From Pseudoalteromonas luteoviolacea (GTDB lineage Bacteria > Pseudomonadota > Gammaproteobacteria > Enterobacterales > Alteromonadaceae), in contig NZ_JAKFZS010000019.1 of the NCBI RefSeq assembly GCF_021654285.1, positions 58,923-122,922 on the forward strand: a stretch of DNA of 64,000 nucleotides, in the 5' to 3' direction. Below, piece by piece: positions 19,261 through 27,721 of the stretch. The stretch's first letter is position 1, and every line of letters starts with the position of its first letter. A model generated the notes under the pieces. That model made no database searches, had not been told where the DNA came from, and worked only from the letters and a program-made list of their open reading frames with translations. A program made the translations under genes and the position numbers.

Positions 19261-19279
19261 AAGTGCATAATTTGCACTT
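19261..19279. promoter_or_regulatory. Perfect inverted repeat in a LysR/GNAT divergent promoter
   Basis: AAGTGCA-TAATT-TGCACTT, a perfect 7-bp inverted repeat 10 bases before the LysR start. It fits a LysR-type operator for self-regulation and for the divergent acetyltransferase. Confidence 0.55.
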
Positions 19280-19288
19280 ACTGCATGC

Positions 19289-20215
19289 ATGATTTACATG
19301 GAAAACATACCAAATATAGATTTAAATCTACTCAAACTATTTGCTGTTTTGTATCAAACAGGCTCAGTAACACAAACGGCTAGTATTTTACATATGAGTC
19401 AATCTGCATGTAGTCATGCATTGACTCGTCTTCGCACAAGTCTTAATGATGAACTGTTTGTCAGAGAGAAAAATCAAATGTTGGCCACTGACTTTGCGAA
19501 TAAGTTGGCGGCGGACGTGTTACCTGCATTTGAAGCTATTATATCTGGATTACAAGAATCAAAGCCGTTTGACCCCTCGCAGGTGGAGCGCTTAACGCTT
19601 GCTGCAACTGACTACACCGCGTGGTGTTTAAAACCATTTTTAAGTGATTTGTTAAGCCGATATCGCAACCTGTCAGTTCAGATTATTCAATTAGAAGAGC
19701 GGATCCCAGTTCAGGCATTAAAAGAGTGTAAGTTGGATCTGGTGTGTGGTTTTGAGCATCAACAAGAGACACTTGAAAGCCTAGCGCAACTTAATTGGTT
19801 TGAAGGCTCTTATGTTACGCTAAGCTGTAAAAGTCAAGCCTTGCCCCAGCAGCTGCCGCTGCACTTGTTTTTATCTAAGCCCCACGTACTGATTGCCCCT
19901 TGGAACGAAACGCGAGGCATTGTTGACCAAACGTTGGCGCAATCTAAAAAGTCCCGCAAGCTTGTATTGGCGACGCCTCATATGCTCGCTACGCCCGCAC
20001 TTTTATCCGGCACAGACTGGCTACTGACATTGCCAGCTAAATATGCTGAACACGCCGCCAACATGCATCATTTATCAGTTCACCAGCCGCCTGTTAACGT
20101 GCCGAATTATCGAGTGAAGCTATACTGGCATAAAACGCGTCAAAAAGATCCTAAGTTATGTTGGTTTATAGCGCAGTTTTGCCAATTTTTTGAGTTGCAG
20201 ACAGGGTCTAATTAG
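19289..20215 (+). CDS. LysR-family transcriptional regulator
   Basis: 308 residues. The N-terminal winged helix-turn-helix shows the LysR pattern (DLNLLKLFAVLYQTGSVTQTA, then SQSACSHALTRLR). The C-terminal part is the effector-binding domain. Two ATGs, at 19289 and 19298, are possible; neither has a clear ribosome site. Target unknown, but the adjacent divergent GNAT gene is the first candidate. Confidence 0.9.
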   Translation: MIYMENIPNIDLNLLKLFAVLYQTGSVTQTASILHMSQSACSHALTRLRTSLNDELFVREKNQMLATDFANKLAADVLPAFEAIISGLQESKPFDPSQVERLTLAATDYTAWCLKPFLSDLLSRYRNLSVQIIQLEERIPVQALKECKLDLVCGFEHQQETLESLAQLNWFEGSYVTLSCKSQALPQQLPLHLFLSKPHVLIAPWNETRGIVDQTLAQSKKSRKLVLATPHMLATPALLSGTDWLLTLPAKYAEHAANMHHLSVHQPPVNVPNYRVKLYWHKTRQKDPKLCWFIAQFCQFFELQTGSN

Positions 20216-20332
20216 TCGCAAATGCGTTTGTATATTTTGTAAAAATGAAATGGTGGTAAATTGTCTAAGGTGAAGTGAACAATCCTGACCGCCGTTGCGT
20301 ATAAGCTGTTGAACATAAATGATGGATTAAAA

Positions 20333-20857
20333 ATGAAACAGTTTAAAAATAGCCTGCTGGCAATGCTGCTTTTAGTGAGTGGAATGGCCGTGAGTCAAGA
20401 TAATAACGGACTAGACTTAACAAAAGGCATGACACAAGTAGGCCAAACGGCCCGTATGACGTATTTATTCTGGGATGTGTACGATATTAGCCTCTATTCC
20501 CCTTCTGGTAGTTATAATAGTCTCGCTCCTTTTGTGCTTCAACTCACCTATTTAAGAGATTTAGATGGTGAAGAGATAGCAAAGCGATCATTAGAAGAGA
20601 TGCAGAAGCAAGGGTTCGATGATGAAGCGCTTGGTGCAAAATGGCTTTTGCAGATGAAACAAATTTTTCCTGATGTAACAGAAAACTACTCACTTTATGG
20701 TGTACGAGATGAAAACGGTGTAACACGTTTTTATGACTCTGAAAAGTTACTTGGGGAAATTTCAGATCAAAATTTTACTAAGTGGTTTTTCGATATATGG
20801 TTGAGTGAAAAAACCACAGAGCCAAAAATGCGCTTGAAGTTGCTAGGAGAAAAATAA
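20333..20857 (+). CDS. Chalcone isomerase-like periplasmic protein
   Basis: About 174 residues with a signal peptide (cleavage probably after AVS). The rest resembles the bacterial chalcone-isomerase-like family (VGQTARMTYLFWDVYDISLYSP, later AKWLLQMKQIFPDV). These are not true chalcone isomerases; a lipid or fatty-acid ligand is suspected for the fold. The start is the ATG at 20333, because the upstream in-frame TTG adds only a few residues before the signal peptide. Its stop overlaps the next start by one base. It contains one GATC-motif copy. Confidence 0.83.
   Translation: MKQFKNSLLAMLLLVSGMAVSQDNNGLDLTKGMTQVGQTARMTYLFWDVYDISLYSPSGSYNSLAPFVLQLTYLRDLDGEEIAKRSLEEMQKQGFDDEALGAKWLLQMKQIFPDVTENYSLYGVRDENGVTRFYDSEKLLGEISDQNFTKWFFDIWLSEKTTEPKMRLKLLGEK
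20764..20783 (+). repeat. Single copy of the GATC motif inside a CDS
   Basis: AGATCAAAATTTTACTAAGT, encoding SDQNFTK near the end of the chalcone-isomerase-like gene. The 17-base core equals the copies at 8084 and 37659. Confidence 0.75.
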
Positions 20858-21420
20858 TGAAACTGGTTGTATTACTTTGCGCCTTAGTATTGCTATCGGC
20901 TTGTCGTAGCTCAGTACAAAGCGATGAATATCAAAATATGACGCCAAACATCGATGTGTATGATTTTTTTGATGGGCAGGTAAATGCATGGGGTATTGTG
21001 CAAAATCGCAGTGGTGAGTTGGTACAGCGTTTTAAAGTGCGTATTGATGGCTCAGTTAATGATGTTGGTGAACTGGTCTTGGATGAAGCCTTCACTTATG
21101 GCTATGGTGATGGTGTTAAGCAGCGTATCTGGACAATCAAAAATGATAATAATGGGTTTACAGGTAACGCACCGGATATTGCAACGACTGCTATTGGCAC
21201 TGTATATGGTAACGCTTTGAGATGGCAATATGAGATGGATTTACCTGTCGATGATACCACTTACCGAGTTGTGTTTGACGATTGGGTGTGGGCTTTTGAT
21301 AAGTGTACCTTGATGAATCGCTCCTACATTAAAAAGTTTGGTTTGGTGATGGCTGAGGTGACAATTTTCATGCAAAACACAGAAGTTAGCAAAGGCTGTA
21401 CAGGGGCTTTACACCCATAA
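20857..21420 (+). CDS. DUF3833 family lipoprotein
   Basis: 187 residues with a lipobox LSAC (Cys16). The soluble part (FFDGQVNAWGIVQNRSGELVQRF, later LRWQYEMDLPVDDTTYRVVFDDWVW) fits DUF3833, a family of envelope lipoproteins of unknown function. It is coupled to the chalcone-isomerase-like gene by a TAATG overlap, so the two probably act together in the envelope. Confidence 0.85.
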   Translation: MKLVVLLCALVLLSACRSSVQSDEYQNMTPNIDVYDFFDGQVNAWGIVQNRSGELVQRFKVRIDGSVNDVGELVLDEAFTYGYGDGVKQRIWTIKNDNNGFTGNAPDIATTAIGTVYGNALRWQYEMDLPVDDTTYRVVFDDWVWAFDKCTLMNRSYIKKFGLVMAEVTIFMQNTEVSKGCTGALHP

Positions 21421-21439
21421 CTAAGCCGTTTATCGTTTC

Positions 21440-21470
21440 ATAAAGTGTGCATTTAGCCTGCACACTTTAT
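21440..21470 (+). terminator. Perfect 12-bp hairpin
   Basis: ATAAAGTGTGCA pairs without mismatch with TGCACACTTTAT around a seven-base loop, 19 bases after the DUF3833 stop. No T run follows. Confidence 0.6.
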
Positions 21471-21601
21471 ACTATCTACAAGTCTTACCAACGAAAACTT
21501 TCAACACGTATATTGCGCGTACATTCAGCGTAAATTTATCCTGTTCCCTTTATATTCTTGCTCCACTCACTGACTGTGTTACGTTTGATTAGGATTATAA
21601 A

Positions 21602-22153
21602 ATGGCGCCAGGAACGCATTTTTTATTGAGCTGGGCACTGTCCGCCACAGTTTTACAAAATCGGAGAAATCGTGTACTCGCTAGTCTCTCTGGGGTAGCG
21701 CCTGATTTAGATGGAATCGGGGTTGTTGTCGATCTCATCTTTGCCAAAACTAACCTGTATGGTAAATATCATCATGTATTAGGACATAATTTATTAGCTG
21801 CATTGTTGATAGCATCGATATGTGCTTTTTTAGCAAAGTCGCATAAGGTAAATATGTGGTGCCTGTCATTTATTTGTTTTCATTTACATATTATATGTGA
21901 TGTGCTCGGTTCAAAAGGCCCTGACGGTTTTCAATGGCCTATTCAATACCTATATCCTTTTTCCACTGATTTTATTTTGATTTGGTCTGGGCAATGGGAA
22001 TTAAATGCTTGGCAAAATCAATTGATAACTGTGTTGTTAGTATTGGTTTGCGTTTATATCAGCGCAATCAAGAAGATCTCATTTTTTGAGATATTTGGTC
22101 GCCGTATAAACGCTGAGGTGTTTAATATGTATGAAAAATACATAAAAAGGTGA
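21602..22153 (+). CDS. Membrane-bound metal-dependent hydrolase, YdjM-like
   Basis: 183 residues with about four membrane helices. It starts with a THFLLSW segment followed by GVAPDLDG and YHHVLGHNLL, and has HLHIICDVL further on: His and Asp clusters typical of the YdjM/DUF457 group of membrane hydrolases. Activity and substrate are unknown. Single gene. Confidence 0.8.
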   Translation: MAPGTHFLLSWALSATVLQNRRNRVLASLSGVAPDLDGIGVVVDLIFAKTNLYGKYHHVLGHNLLAALLIASICAFLAKSHKVNMWCLSFICFHLHIICDVLGSKGPDGFQWPIQYLYPFSTDFILIWSGQWELNAWQNQLITVLLVLVCVYISAIKKISFFEIFGRRINAEVFNMYEKYIKR

Positions 22154-22202
22154 CAGGTTCATATCACGGTTTTTTACGCATATGCATGGGGATGTCAGTA
22201 GA

Positions 22203-22520
22203 CTAGAGTTTACCCTGCATGTAGGCGTCAATTTCTTCTGCCATATGTGATTCAATATCGTCTTCTAAATCAGGCTTTGTCATATCATGCATTGAAATAA
22301 ACTTATCAGCTTGTTCGGTGCTAAGCAGTTTGTTTTTTACTCTATATTCCCACTCTGGTAGGGTCTTATCATATCTGGGCACAACGCTCACTGTGGCGAA
22401 CTGGTTCTGCCAAGGAGAAGCGTTTTCTTTTTTGCAAAATGCTTCGATATGATCTTTACCCTGCGGCCCCATGCAGCCTGGTTCTAATCGCAATTGTATA
22501 TAGAGTAATAGGTCACTCAT
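22203..22520 (-). CDS. Small acidic protein of unknown function
   Basis: 105 residues, no signal peptide or membrane helix, with a highly acidic C-terminus (DLEDDIESHMAEEIDAYMQ). The frame opens at 22559, but the internal ATG at 22520 follows GGAG by five bases and is preferred. The family was not recognised. Confidence 0.6.
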   Translation of the reverse strand: MSDLLLYIQLRLEPGCMGPQGKDHIEAFCKKENASPWQNQFATVSVVPRYDKTLPEWEYRVKNKLLSTEQADKFISMHDMTKPDLEDDIESHMAEEIDAYMQGKL

Positions 22521-22619
22521 AAACACTCCAGCAGTATTGATTTCTTTGAGTTTAGACATTCCTAAAGATAATATAAATTTATTATCAGATAAAGGTATTG
22601 ATATGACGCATAAAGCGGT

Positions 22620-23570
22620 TTAAGCATCACAGTGTAGCTGACGAAATTGCTGAGGGCTCATATGCGTCGTTTGGGTAAAGACTCGCCTAAATTGACGACT
22701 GCTGGAATATCCGCAGTGCTGTGCGACGAGTTCAATACTATGATTGCTGCGTTTCAACAGTTGCTGAGCATGGCCCACTTTGATGTGTTGAAGATACTCT
22801 CTTGGGGTTATTCCTAAATGAATGGAAAATAAGCGGCTCAATTGTCGCTGTGATAAACATGCTGTGTGGGCAAGTTGCGCCAAGGAGTAGTGTTTGTCGA
22901 CGTTGCTGCACACCATATCTTGTACTTTATGAATGCCACGGTGCATATGATTACGATACTGAAGCCAGCTGCTGAGCTGAGGGTCTTGGCCAGTTCGACG
23001 GAAATAGACTAACATTTCTTGCGCTACTTGAGCACCGATATGCTCTGTAAACCGAGTACTAACAAAATAGATTGCCATGTCGATCCCCGAGCTAATCCCT
23101 GCGCTGCTTATGATATTGCCATCTTCAACAAAAATTCTATTGTCTAGTACTTGGCAGTTAGGAAAAGCGATACGCATTTTATTGATGAGTTGGTAATGCG
23201 TTGTGCACGATTTGGTGGCTAATAAACCTGCTTTTGCGGCCAGTATAGAGCCTGAACAAATTGTTAAAACTGTCTGTTTAGTGACAGTAGTTTTCAGCCA
23301 ATGAATGGTTTGATCAGCATCTTGTGTCGTATATGCAGAAAATGCATCATGGCAGCCCGGAAGCACAATGATATCATCGCAAGCTAGTTCAGTGGGCAAA
23401 GGTGCTAGGTTATGCAGTTGCAGTCCGCCATCACAGTTAAGCTGTGTCGTCGCACTGATGTATTTTATTTCGAATTGTATGCCTAAGCGTTTGGTTTCTA
23501 AAAATACTTGCAATGGCCCTGCAAAATCCAAAGGCAGTGTATCTGCGAGTAATACAAAGTATATGATCAC
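22620..23570 (-). CDS. GlxA-type AraC regulator with DJ-1/PfpI domain
   Basis: 316 residues. The N-terminal half is a DJ-1/PfpI domain (DFAGPLQVFLE, then TICSGSILAAKAGLL with the nucleophile-elbow Cys). The C-terminal 100 residues are an AraC-type double helix-turn-helix (SLAQLAHTACLSQRQLSRLF, LVAQHCGYSSSRQFRRVF). Such regulators often control adjacent hydrolase genes; here an isochorismatase-like gene lies just upstream on the same strand. Confidence 0.92.
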   Translation of the reverse strand: MIIYFVLLADTLPLDFAGPLQVFLETKRLGIQFEIKYISATTQLNCDGGLQLHNLAPLPTELACDDIIVLPGCHDAFSAYTTQDADQTIHWLKTTVTKQTVLTICSGSILAAKAGLLATKSCTTHYQLINKMRIAFPNCQVLDNRIFVEDGNIISSAGISSGIDMAIYFVSTRFTEHIGAQVAQEMLVYFRRTGQDPQLSSWLQYRNHMHRGIHKVQDMVCSNVDKHYSLAQLAHTACLSQRQLSRLFSIHLGITPREYLQHIKVGHAQQLLKRSNHSIELVAQHCGYSSSRQFRRVFTQTTHMSPQQFRQLHCDA

Positions 23571-23590
23571 GATTGAGTGCTACCTATAAC

Positions 23591-23630
23591 TTGCCTGATG
23601 AAAATGCATAGATAGTTTTTCATCAGGCAA
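23591..23630. terminator. Perfect 14-bp inverted repeat between hydrolase and glxA-like gene
   Basis: TTGCCTGATGAAAA pairs without mismatch with TTTTCATCAGGCAA around a 12-base loop. It lies after the hydrolase stop and before the regulator start on the minus strand. It can serve as a terminator, and the perfect symmetry also suits an operator. Confidence 0.6.
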
Positions 23631-23672
23631 TATGATTCGTATGAATTTTAAAAAGTATACTATTTCACAGTA

Positions 23673-24212
23673 TTAGTAATCACTGGGATCTTGAATGGAA
23701 GCAAAGCGCTTAGCAAGCACTAAATTGGTTTTGGCTTTAAGCTCCTCCGCTGGGTAGAGTTTATTAGTGATCGGACATTTCATGTCAAAGGTCAATGTAG
23801 CCTTGGTGACAAACTCAACATTAAAACCGAGATCGGAAGCGACCCTTGCTGTGGTTTCACAGCATTGTTCAGTTCGTATACCTGTGATCACGACTGTATC
23901 GATATTGTGGCGCTTCAGCCATGTTGCTAACCCGGTATCTGTAAAAGCATTATGTACTGATTTATAAAACACTTTTGTAAATGAGCTTGGTAAAAAGTCC
24001 ATCGCTTTAACCAAGCCTGAAGCAGGGTTAAACGGACTGTCAGGCATATCTTCCCGGCTATGCAGTACTTTGATAATCGGTAAGTTAGCACTGTTAAAGT
24101 GTTCAACTAGGCTCCCTAGGTTTTTTTTGAAGTCGAGGAAATATTTTTCCTGCCAATAATCAGTTTCAAAAAAAGAATCTTGTGTATCAATAATGATAAG
24201 CGCTTTGTTCAT
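23673..24212 (-). CDS. Isochorismatase-like cysteine hydrolase
   Basis: 179 residues. The triad of the family is in place: Asp9 (IIDTQDS), Lys84 (FYKSVHNAF) and Cys117 (GIRTEQCCETTAR). Members hydrolyse small amides, for example nicotinamide or isochorismate; the substrate is not predictable. The open frame extends to 24296, but the ATG at 24212 follows AGGAC and starts exactly at the domain. Probably controlled by the GlxA-type regulator downstream. Confidence 0.88.
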   Translation of the reverse strand: MNKALIIIDTQDSFFETDYWQEKYFLDFKKNLGSLVEHFNSANLPIIKVLHSREDMPDSPFNPASGLVKAMDFLPSSFTKVFYKSVHNAFTDTGLATWLKRHNIDTVVITGIRTEQCCETTARVASDLGFNVEFVTKATLTFDMKCPITNKLYPAEELKAKTNLVLAKRFASIQDPSDY

Positions 24213-24364
24213 AGAGTTTGTCCTATTACGGTTACGTTGTTGTGACCAGTTTAAAGAGTGAGGCAATGCGCGTAGATACCTATTCATGACAATCATAGGA
24301 CAAAATAAGACACACTATAGTTGGGTGTATATTGTGCAGATTAATCGTTGACATAGATGATTAA

Positions 24365-24386
24365 TGTATATACGTTTGTATATACA
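24365..24386. promoter_or_regulatory. Perfect palindromic operator over the RHH promoter
   Basis: TGTATATAC-GTTT-GTATATACA, a perfect 9-bp inverted repeat 14 bases before the RHH start. A TTGACA at 24348-24353 is a good -35 box, so the palindrome covers the probable -10 region. This is the usual layout for an autorepressing RHH protein. Confidence 0.7.
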
Positions 24387-24400
24387 AATAGGGGTTGTAA

Positions 24401-24607
24401 ATGGCAAAGAATAAAGACGCGCAACTTATTGTGCGGATCAATAAGGCCCAAAGAGATGAGTTTGTTGCTTTATGTAATGAGCTAGATACCAGCTCATCCA
24501 AAGAGATCAGAAAGTTTATCAAGCGGTTTGTAAATAAGCACAAGCTGAAGCAAAAGGCGCTAAAAGGAGATCAAAATGGCGAAAAAAGTAGAAGTGAAAC
24601 AACTTAA
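24401..24607 (+). CDS. Ribbon-helix-helix (CopG-like) small DNA-binding protein
   Basis: 68 residues. The N-terminal strand (QLIVRINKAQRDEFVALCNEL) followed by a second helix (SSSKEIRKFIKRFV) fits the ribbon-helix-helix fold; the rest is a basic tail. It is preceded by a perfect palindromic operator and overlaps a Lys-rich peptide gene by 32 bases. It could be an autorepressor or an antitoxin-like protein. No classical toxin is next to it. Confidence 0.75.
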   Translation: MAKNKDAQLIVRINKAQRDEFVALCNELDTSSSKEIRKFIKRFVNKHKLKQKALKGDQNGEKSRSETT

Positions 24608-24692
24608 AAAAGAAGTTAAGCAACGTATCAAAAAAATCGCAAAGCACGAAGCAAAGATCAAAAAGTTAAAAAAAGCGATTAAAAAAGCATAG
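24576..24692 (+). CDS. 38-residue Lys-rich coiled-coil peptide
   Basis: Starts at an ATG with AAGGAG 6 bases upstream and overlaps the RHH gene in another frame. Sixteen of 38 residues are Lys. Hydrophobic residues fall at every seventh place (Val7, Val14, Ile21, Ile28, Ile35), with Leu10 and Leu31 in the d position, so an amphipathic helix or coiled coil is expected. A strong terminator follows. DNA binding, membrane action or partner binding are all possible. Function unknown. Confidence 0.7.
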   Translation: MAKKVEVKQLKKEVKQRIKKIAKHEAKIKKLKKAIKKA

Positions 24693-24710
24693 TCACATGC
24701 AAAGTAATCA

Positions 24711-24734
24711 AAGGGCAGCGTAAGCTGCCCTTTT
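24711..24734 (+). terminator. Rho-independent terminator of the RHH operon
   Basis: AAGGGCAGC-GTAA-GCTGCCCTT with a following T stretch, 19 bases after the Lys-rich peptide stop. Confidence 0.85.
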
Positions 24735-24938
24735 AGTTTGCGGTTAAGCACGATCGCTTGTCCCAATAAGTATATTTTGTTGTTTAGAATCATATTATGT
24801 GATGGTATGTTGGCATTTTATAATTTTTAAACTAGTGGCCTAGAAATGACTTGAACTTGCGAAAATTGCCATACTCACATTGATGATGATGCATTTGAGG
24901 TCTGTTGGAATTGCAGTTGTGTCAGGGGGGAGAAGCCT

Positions 24939-25145
24939 GTGAGAGCTAGCACTGCCGCTTTATGTTGTTTAAGGTGTGATATTCCACTCACATTTATTGG
25001 TACCAAAGAGTTCCATGAAGGGATGCGTTGGGGCGTGTTAGGTAATCTGGCCGAGTTCTTTGTCAATAAAGAGCACCTTGATATGTTTGCTTGCAAGCGC
25101 TGTGCAAAAGTCGAATTTTTCTTAGCTGGAAAACATCCTCATTAA
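24939..25145 (+). CDS. Small zinc-ribbon protein
   Basis: 68 residues with two CxxC pairs (CLRC near residue 10, CKRC near 52) around a conserved-looking core (GTKEFHEGMRWGVLGNLAEFF). The pattern is that of a nucleic-acid-binding or structural Zn ribbon. The start is a GTG with a GGGGGGAG run upstream. Single gene; partner unknown. Confidence 0.7.
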   Translation: MRASTAALCCLRCDIPLTFIGTKEFHEGMRWGVLGNLAEFFVNKEHLDMFACKRCAKVEFFLAGKHPH

Positions 25146-25422
25146 AACCAACTCCACAGTAAAAACGAGTCTGCCTTGTAAGGCCATATGAGGTAATAAT
25201 TAGTTTGTTATTTAGGCGAATCTGCTGATGAATTAAGTGTACCAAGATAACTTACCAGCCACTTTAATCTCGTTGATTTAAGCTGTGAGGGATGATCTTT
25301 TACAGCTTGCACTCAGTGCAATGATTTAATTAAATTGCTGCATAGTTGATTGATAATTTGCGGAGATAGGCCTTACAAACCTCGTGTGAGCATCTACACT
25401 TTAAGGTGAAGCGAGGAAACAT

Positions 25423-26175
25423 ATGATGCCTAAGTTCGCGTTTTACATAATGATGGTGTTGTTAGCGCAGTGTGCTGTTGCTAAAGGGCCTAACCTTGTT
25501 TGGTTCACAGAAGATTACCCGCCTTTTAATTATCATGTGAATGGCCAAGTTGAAGGTATTGCGATCCAAGCATTAAAGCTCGTTTATCGTGATTTAGGAT
25601 GGAAATTCGATGACAACGAGGTGATGTTATTGCCTTGGCCTCGAGCTTATCAAATGACATTATCCAATAACAACGCTTGTATATTCTCAATGACTTACAC
25701 TGAAGAGCGCGCAAGGCTGTTTCAATTTATTGGTCCTACGATGGATAACCATGTTGCCATCATTGGCCATAAAGAAACAGATTATCATTTACCGAACCTA
25801 AGAAGCATTGGCGACTTAAAAATTGGGGTAGTAAAAAATGACATTGGTCATCAGTTGTTACGTCAGTTGGGAGTTGATAAAGAGAGCTTGGTATTTTTGG
25901 CATCTGGCTTTGAGTTGGTACAAATGTTAAAGTTAAAACGCATCGATCTTATCGCGTATGGTGACGTTATTGCGCGTTATCAGTTTAAACGAGCAGGGAT
26001 AAATCCTAAGCACTATCGCATTGTAATGCCGCTACGCTCATCTTATTTGGGATTTGCGTGTAATAAAGCGATAGATAAGCGCATTATCGATAAAATGAAT
26101 GACGCGTTGAAAGTGATCAGAGGCCGTCAGCCTGAAATTTTTGATCCAGAATACTTTTACAGCCAAACTGAGTGA
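25423..26175 (+). CDS. Periplasmic family 3 substrate-binding protein
   Basis: 250 residues with a signal peptide (cleavage after AVA). The mature start LVWFTEDYPPFNYHVNGQVEGIA is the typical binding-lobe opening of amino-acid-type family 3 binding proteins. There are no transporter genes beside it, so it may act alone or with a distant sensor or permease. A similar stand-alone gene is at 42861. Confidence 0.87.
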   Translation: MMPKFAFYIMMVLLAQCAVAKGPNLVWFTEDYPPFNYHVNGQVEGIAIQALKLVYRDLGWKFDDNEVMLLPWPRAYQMTLSNNNACIFSMTYTEERARLFQFIGPTMDNHVAIIGHKETDYHLPNLRSIGDLKIGVVKNDIGHQLLRQLGVDKESLVFLASGFELVQMLKLKRIDLIAYGDVIARYQFKRAGINPKHYRIVMPLRSSYLGFACNKAIDKRIIDKMNDALKVIRGRQPEIFDPEYFYSQTE

Positions 26176-26205
26176 GCTGTGTGCTCACTCGAAATTGTTT
26201 GTGAC

Positions 26206-27654
26206 TTATGCGCCAGGACCACACTCTAAGCAATGTTTGATAATGTCTGGGCCGAACTTTAATTTTGCATTGACGTTACGAAGCGCTGTTCTAACCCCTT
26301 CTTCAATGACTGGGTGGTAGAATGGCATATCGAGCATTTGCGGTACCGTCATCTTATTTTGCACAGCCCAAGCAAGTAAATGTGCAATGTGCTCTGCAGC
26401 TGGTCCAATAAACTCAGCGCCTAAAAATAAACCGGTCCCCTGCTCTGCATACACGCGCATGTGGCCTTTGTTTTTTAACATCACGCGGCTACGACCTTGG
26501 TTTTCGAAGCTAACTTCGCCGATTTCATAACAACCACACTCGCCGTAGTTAGCGGTCAATTGTGCATAATTATCGCCAACCATGCCTATTTGTGGATCGC
26601 TAAATACAGCAGCGATAGGTGTGCGGCGTAAACCATTTCTGATATCAGGAAAGCGTCCCGCATTCACACCAGCAATCGTGCCTTGATCAGCGGCTTCATG
26701 CAGCAATGGAATTTGGTCGCTGGCATCACCGGCGACAAATATGTGGCTATTTCCGCATTGCATAGTATGTGGATCAGCAATCGGCACGCCATGATCTTCC
26801 AGTTCTAAAGAGGTATTTTCCAGACCAAGTTGGTCCACATTCGGTACCCTACCTGTTGCAGCAAGCACGTAATCAAACTGCTCAGTTTGAGACTGACCTT
26901 GCTTGTCTACATAGGTTAATTGTGCTTTACCGTCTACCACCTTCATATCAGATACTTTTGCATCCGTATCGACATAAAACTCTTCAGCAAAAGCAGTATT
27001 GGCATAGTCTCTAATCACAGGATCTGTGAGTGGCCCAATATTACCACCTACACCGAATAATTTAACGTTTACACCGAGTCTATGCAGTGCTTGACCAAGC
27101 TCTAGGCCAATTACACCTGGGCCAAATACAGCAACAGACTCAGGTAAATCTTGCCAATCAAAAACATCATCATTGATGATAAGCTTGTCACCAAATGCCA
27201 AAAATGGGGGGGGAATATTTGGTCTAGAACCGGTTGCCACAACAAAGCGCTTAGCTGCAATAATGGTGTGATCATCAATTTGCACGCGGTGGTCATCAAG
27301 AAACTTAGCGTGACCAATGATACGGTCTTCAGCAGGCAACTCTTCTACAGCTTCAACAACAAATCCGACAAAGCGATCTCTTTCACTGCGTACACGGGCC
27401 ATCACCGCTTTACCATCAATCTTTGCAGGTTCTGACATGACGCCAAACTGAGGAGCTTGTTCAACATGATGTGCTGCCTCTGCAGCGGCGATTAACAGTT
27501 TACTTGGCATACAGCCTACACGTGCGCAAGTTGTACCATATTTACCGGACTCAATCATAAGCACGTTGGGGGTATATTGTTTTGCATTACGATAAGCACT
27601 TAGGCCAGCAGTACCTGCACCAATCACAACGACATCTGTTTCAAGCTGTTTCAT
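26206..27654 (-). CDS. Dihydrolipoyl dehydrogenase-like pyridine nucleotide disulfide reductase
   Basis: 482 residues. FAD site GAGTAGL (12-18), redox disulfide GTTCARVGC (Cys43 and Cys48), a NAD(P) site in the middle, FVAGDAS, and the C-terminal HPVIEEG with the active His. This branch is separate from the lipoamide dehydrogenase of the 2-oxoacid complexes. Its neighbour upstream is a peroxiredoxin-glutaredoxin fusion, so a thiol-reducing role in peroxide defence is likely. No lipoyl-complex genes are nearby. Confidence 0.9.
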   Translation of the reverse strand: MKQLETDVVVIGAGTAGLSAYRNAKQYTPNVLMIESGKYGTTCARVGCMPSKLLIAAAEAAHHVEQAPQFGVMSEPAKIDGKAVMARVRSERDRFVGFVVEAVEELPAEDRIIGHAKFLDDHRVQIDDHTIIAAKRFVVATGSRPNIPPPFLAFGDKLIINDDVFDWQDLPESVAVFGPGVIGLELGQALHRLGVNVKLFGVGGNIGPLTDPVIRDYANTAFAEEFYVDTDAKVSDMKVVDGKAQLTYVDKQGQSQTEQFDYVLAATGRVPNVDQLGLENTSLELEDHGVPIADPHTMQCGNSHIFVAGDASDQIPLLHEAADQGTIAGVNAGRFPDIRNGLRRTPIAAVFSDPQIGMVGDNYAQLTANYGECGCYEIGEVSFENQGRSRVMLKNKGHMRVYAEQGTGLFLGAEFIGPAAEHIAHLLAWAVQNKMTVPQMLDMPFYHPVIEEGVRTALRNVNAKLKFGPDIIKHCLECGPGA

Positions 27655-27721
27655 TATTACCTCACTAAAGATTGGAAATGTGGTTTAGAGGGGCTGTCAT
27701 GCCCCTTTACAGTGCTGTTAT

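Noticed and set aside
24401..24692. Classical toxin-antitoxin module
   Set aside because: The RHH protein could be an antitoxin, but the Lys-rich partner matches no toxin family known to me, so it is listed as unknown.
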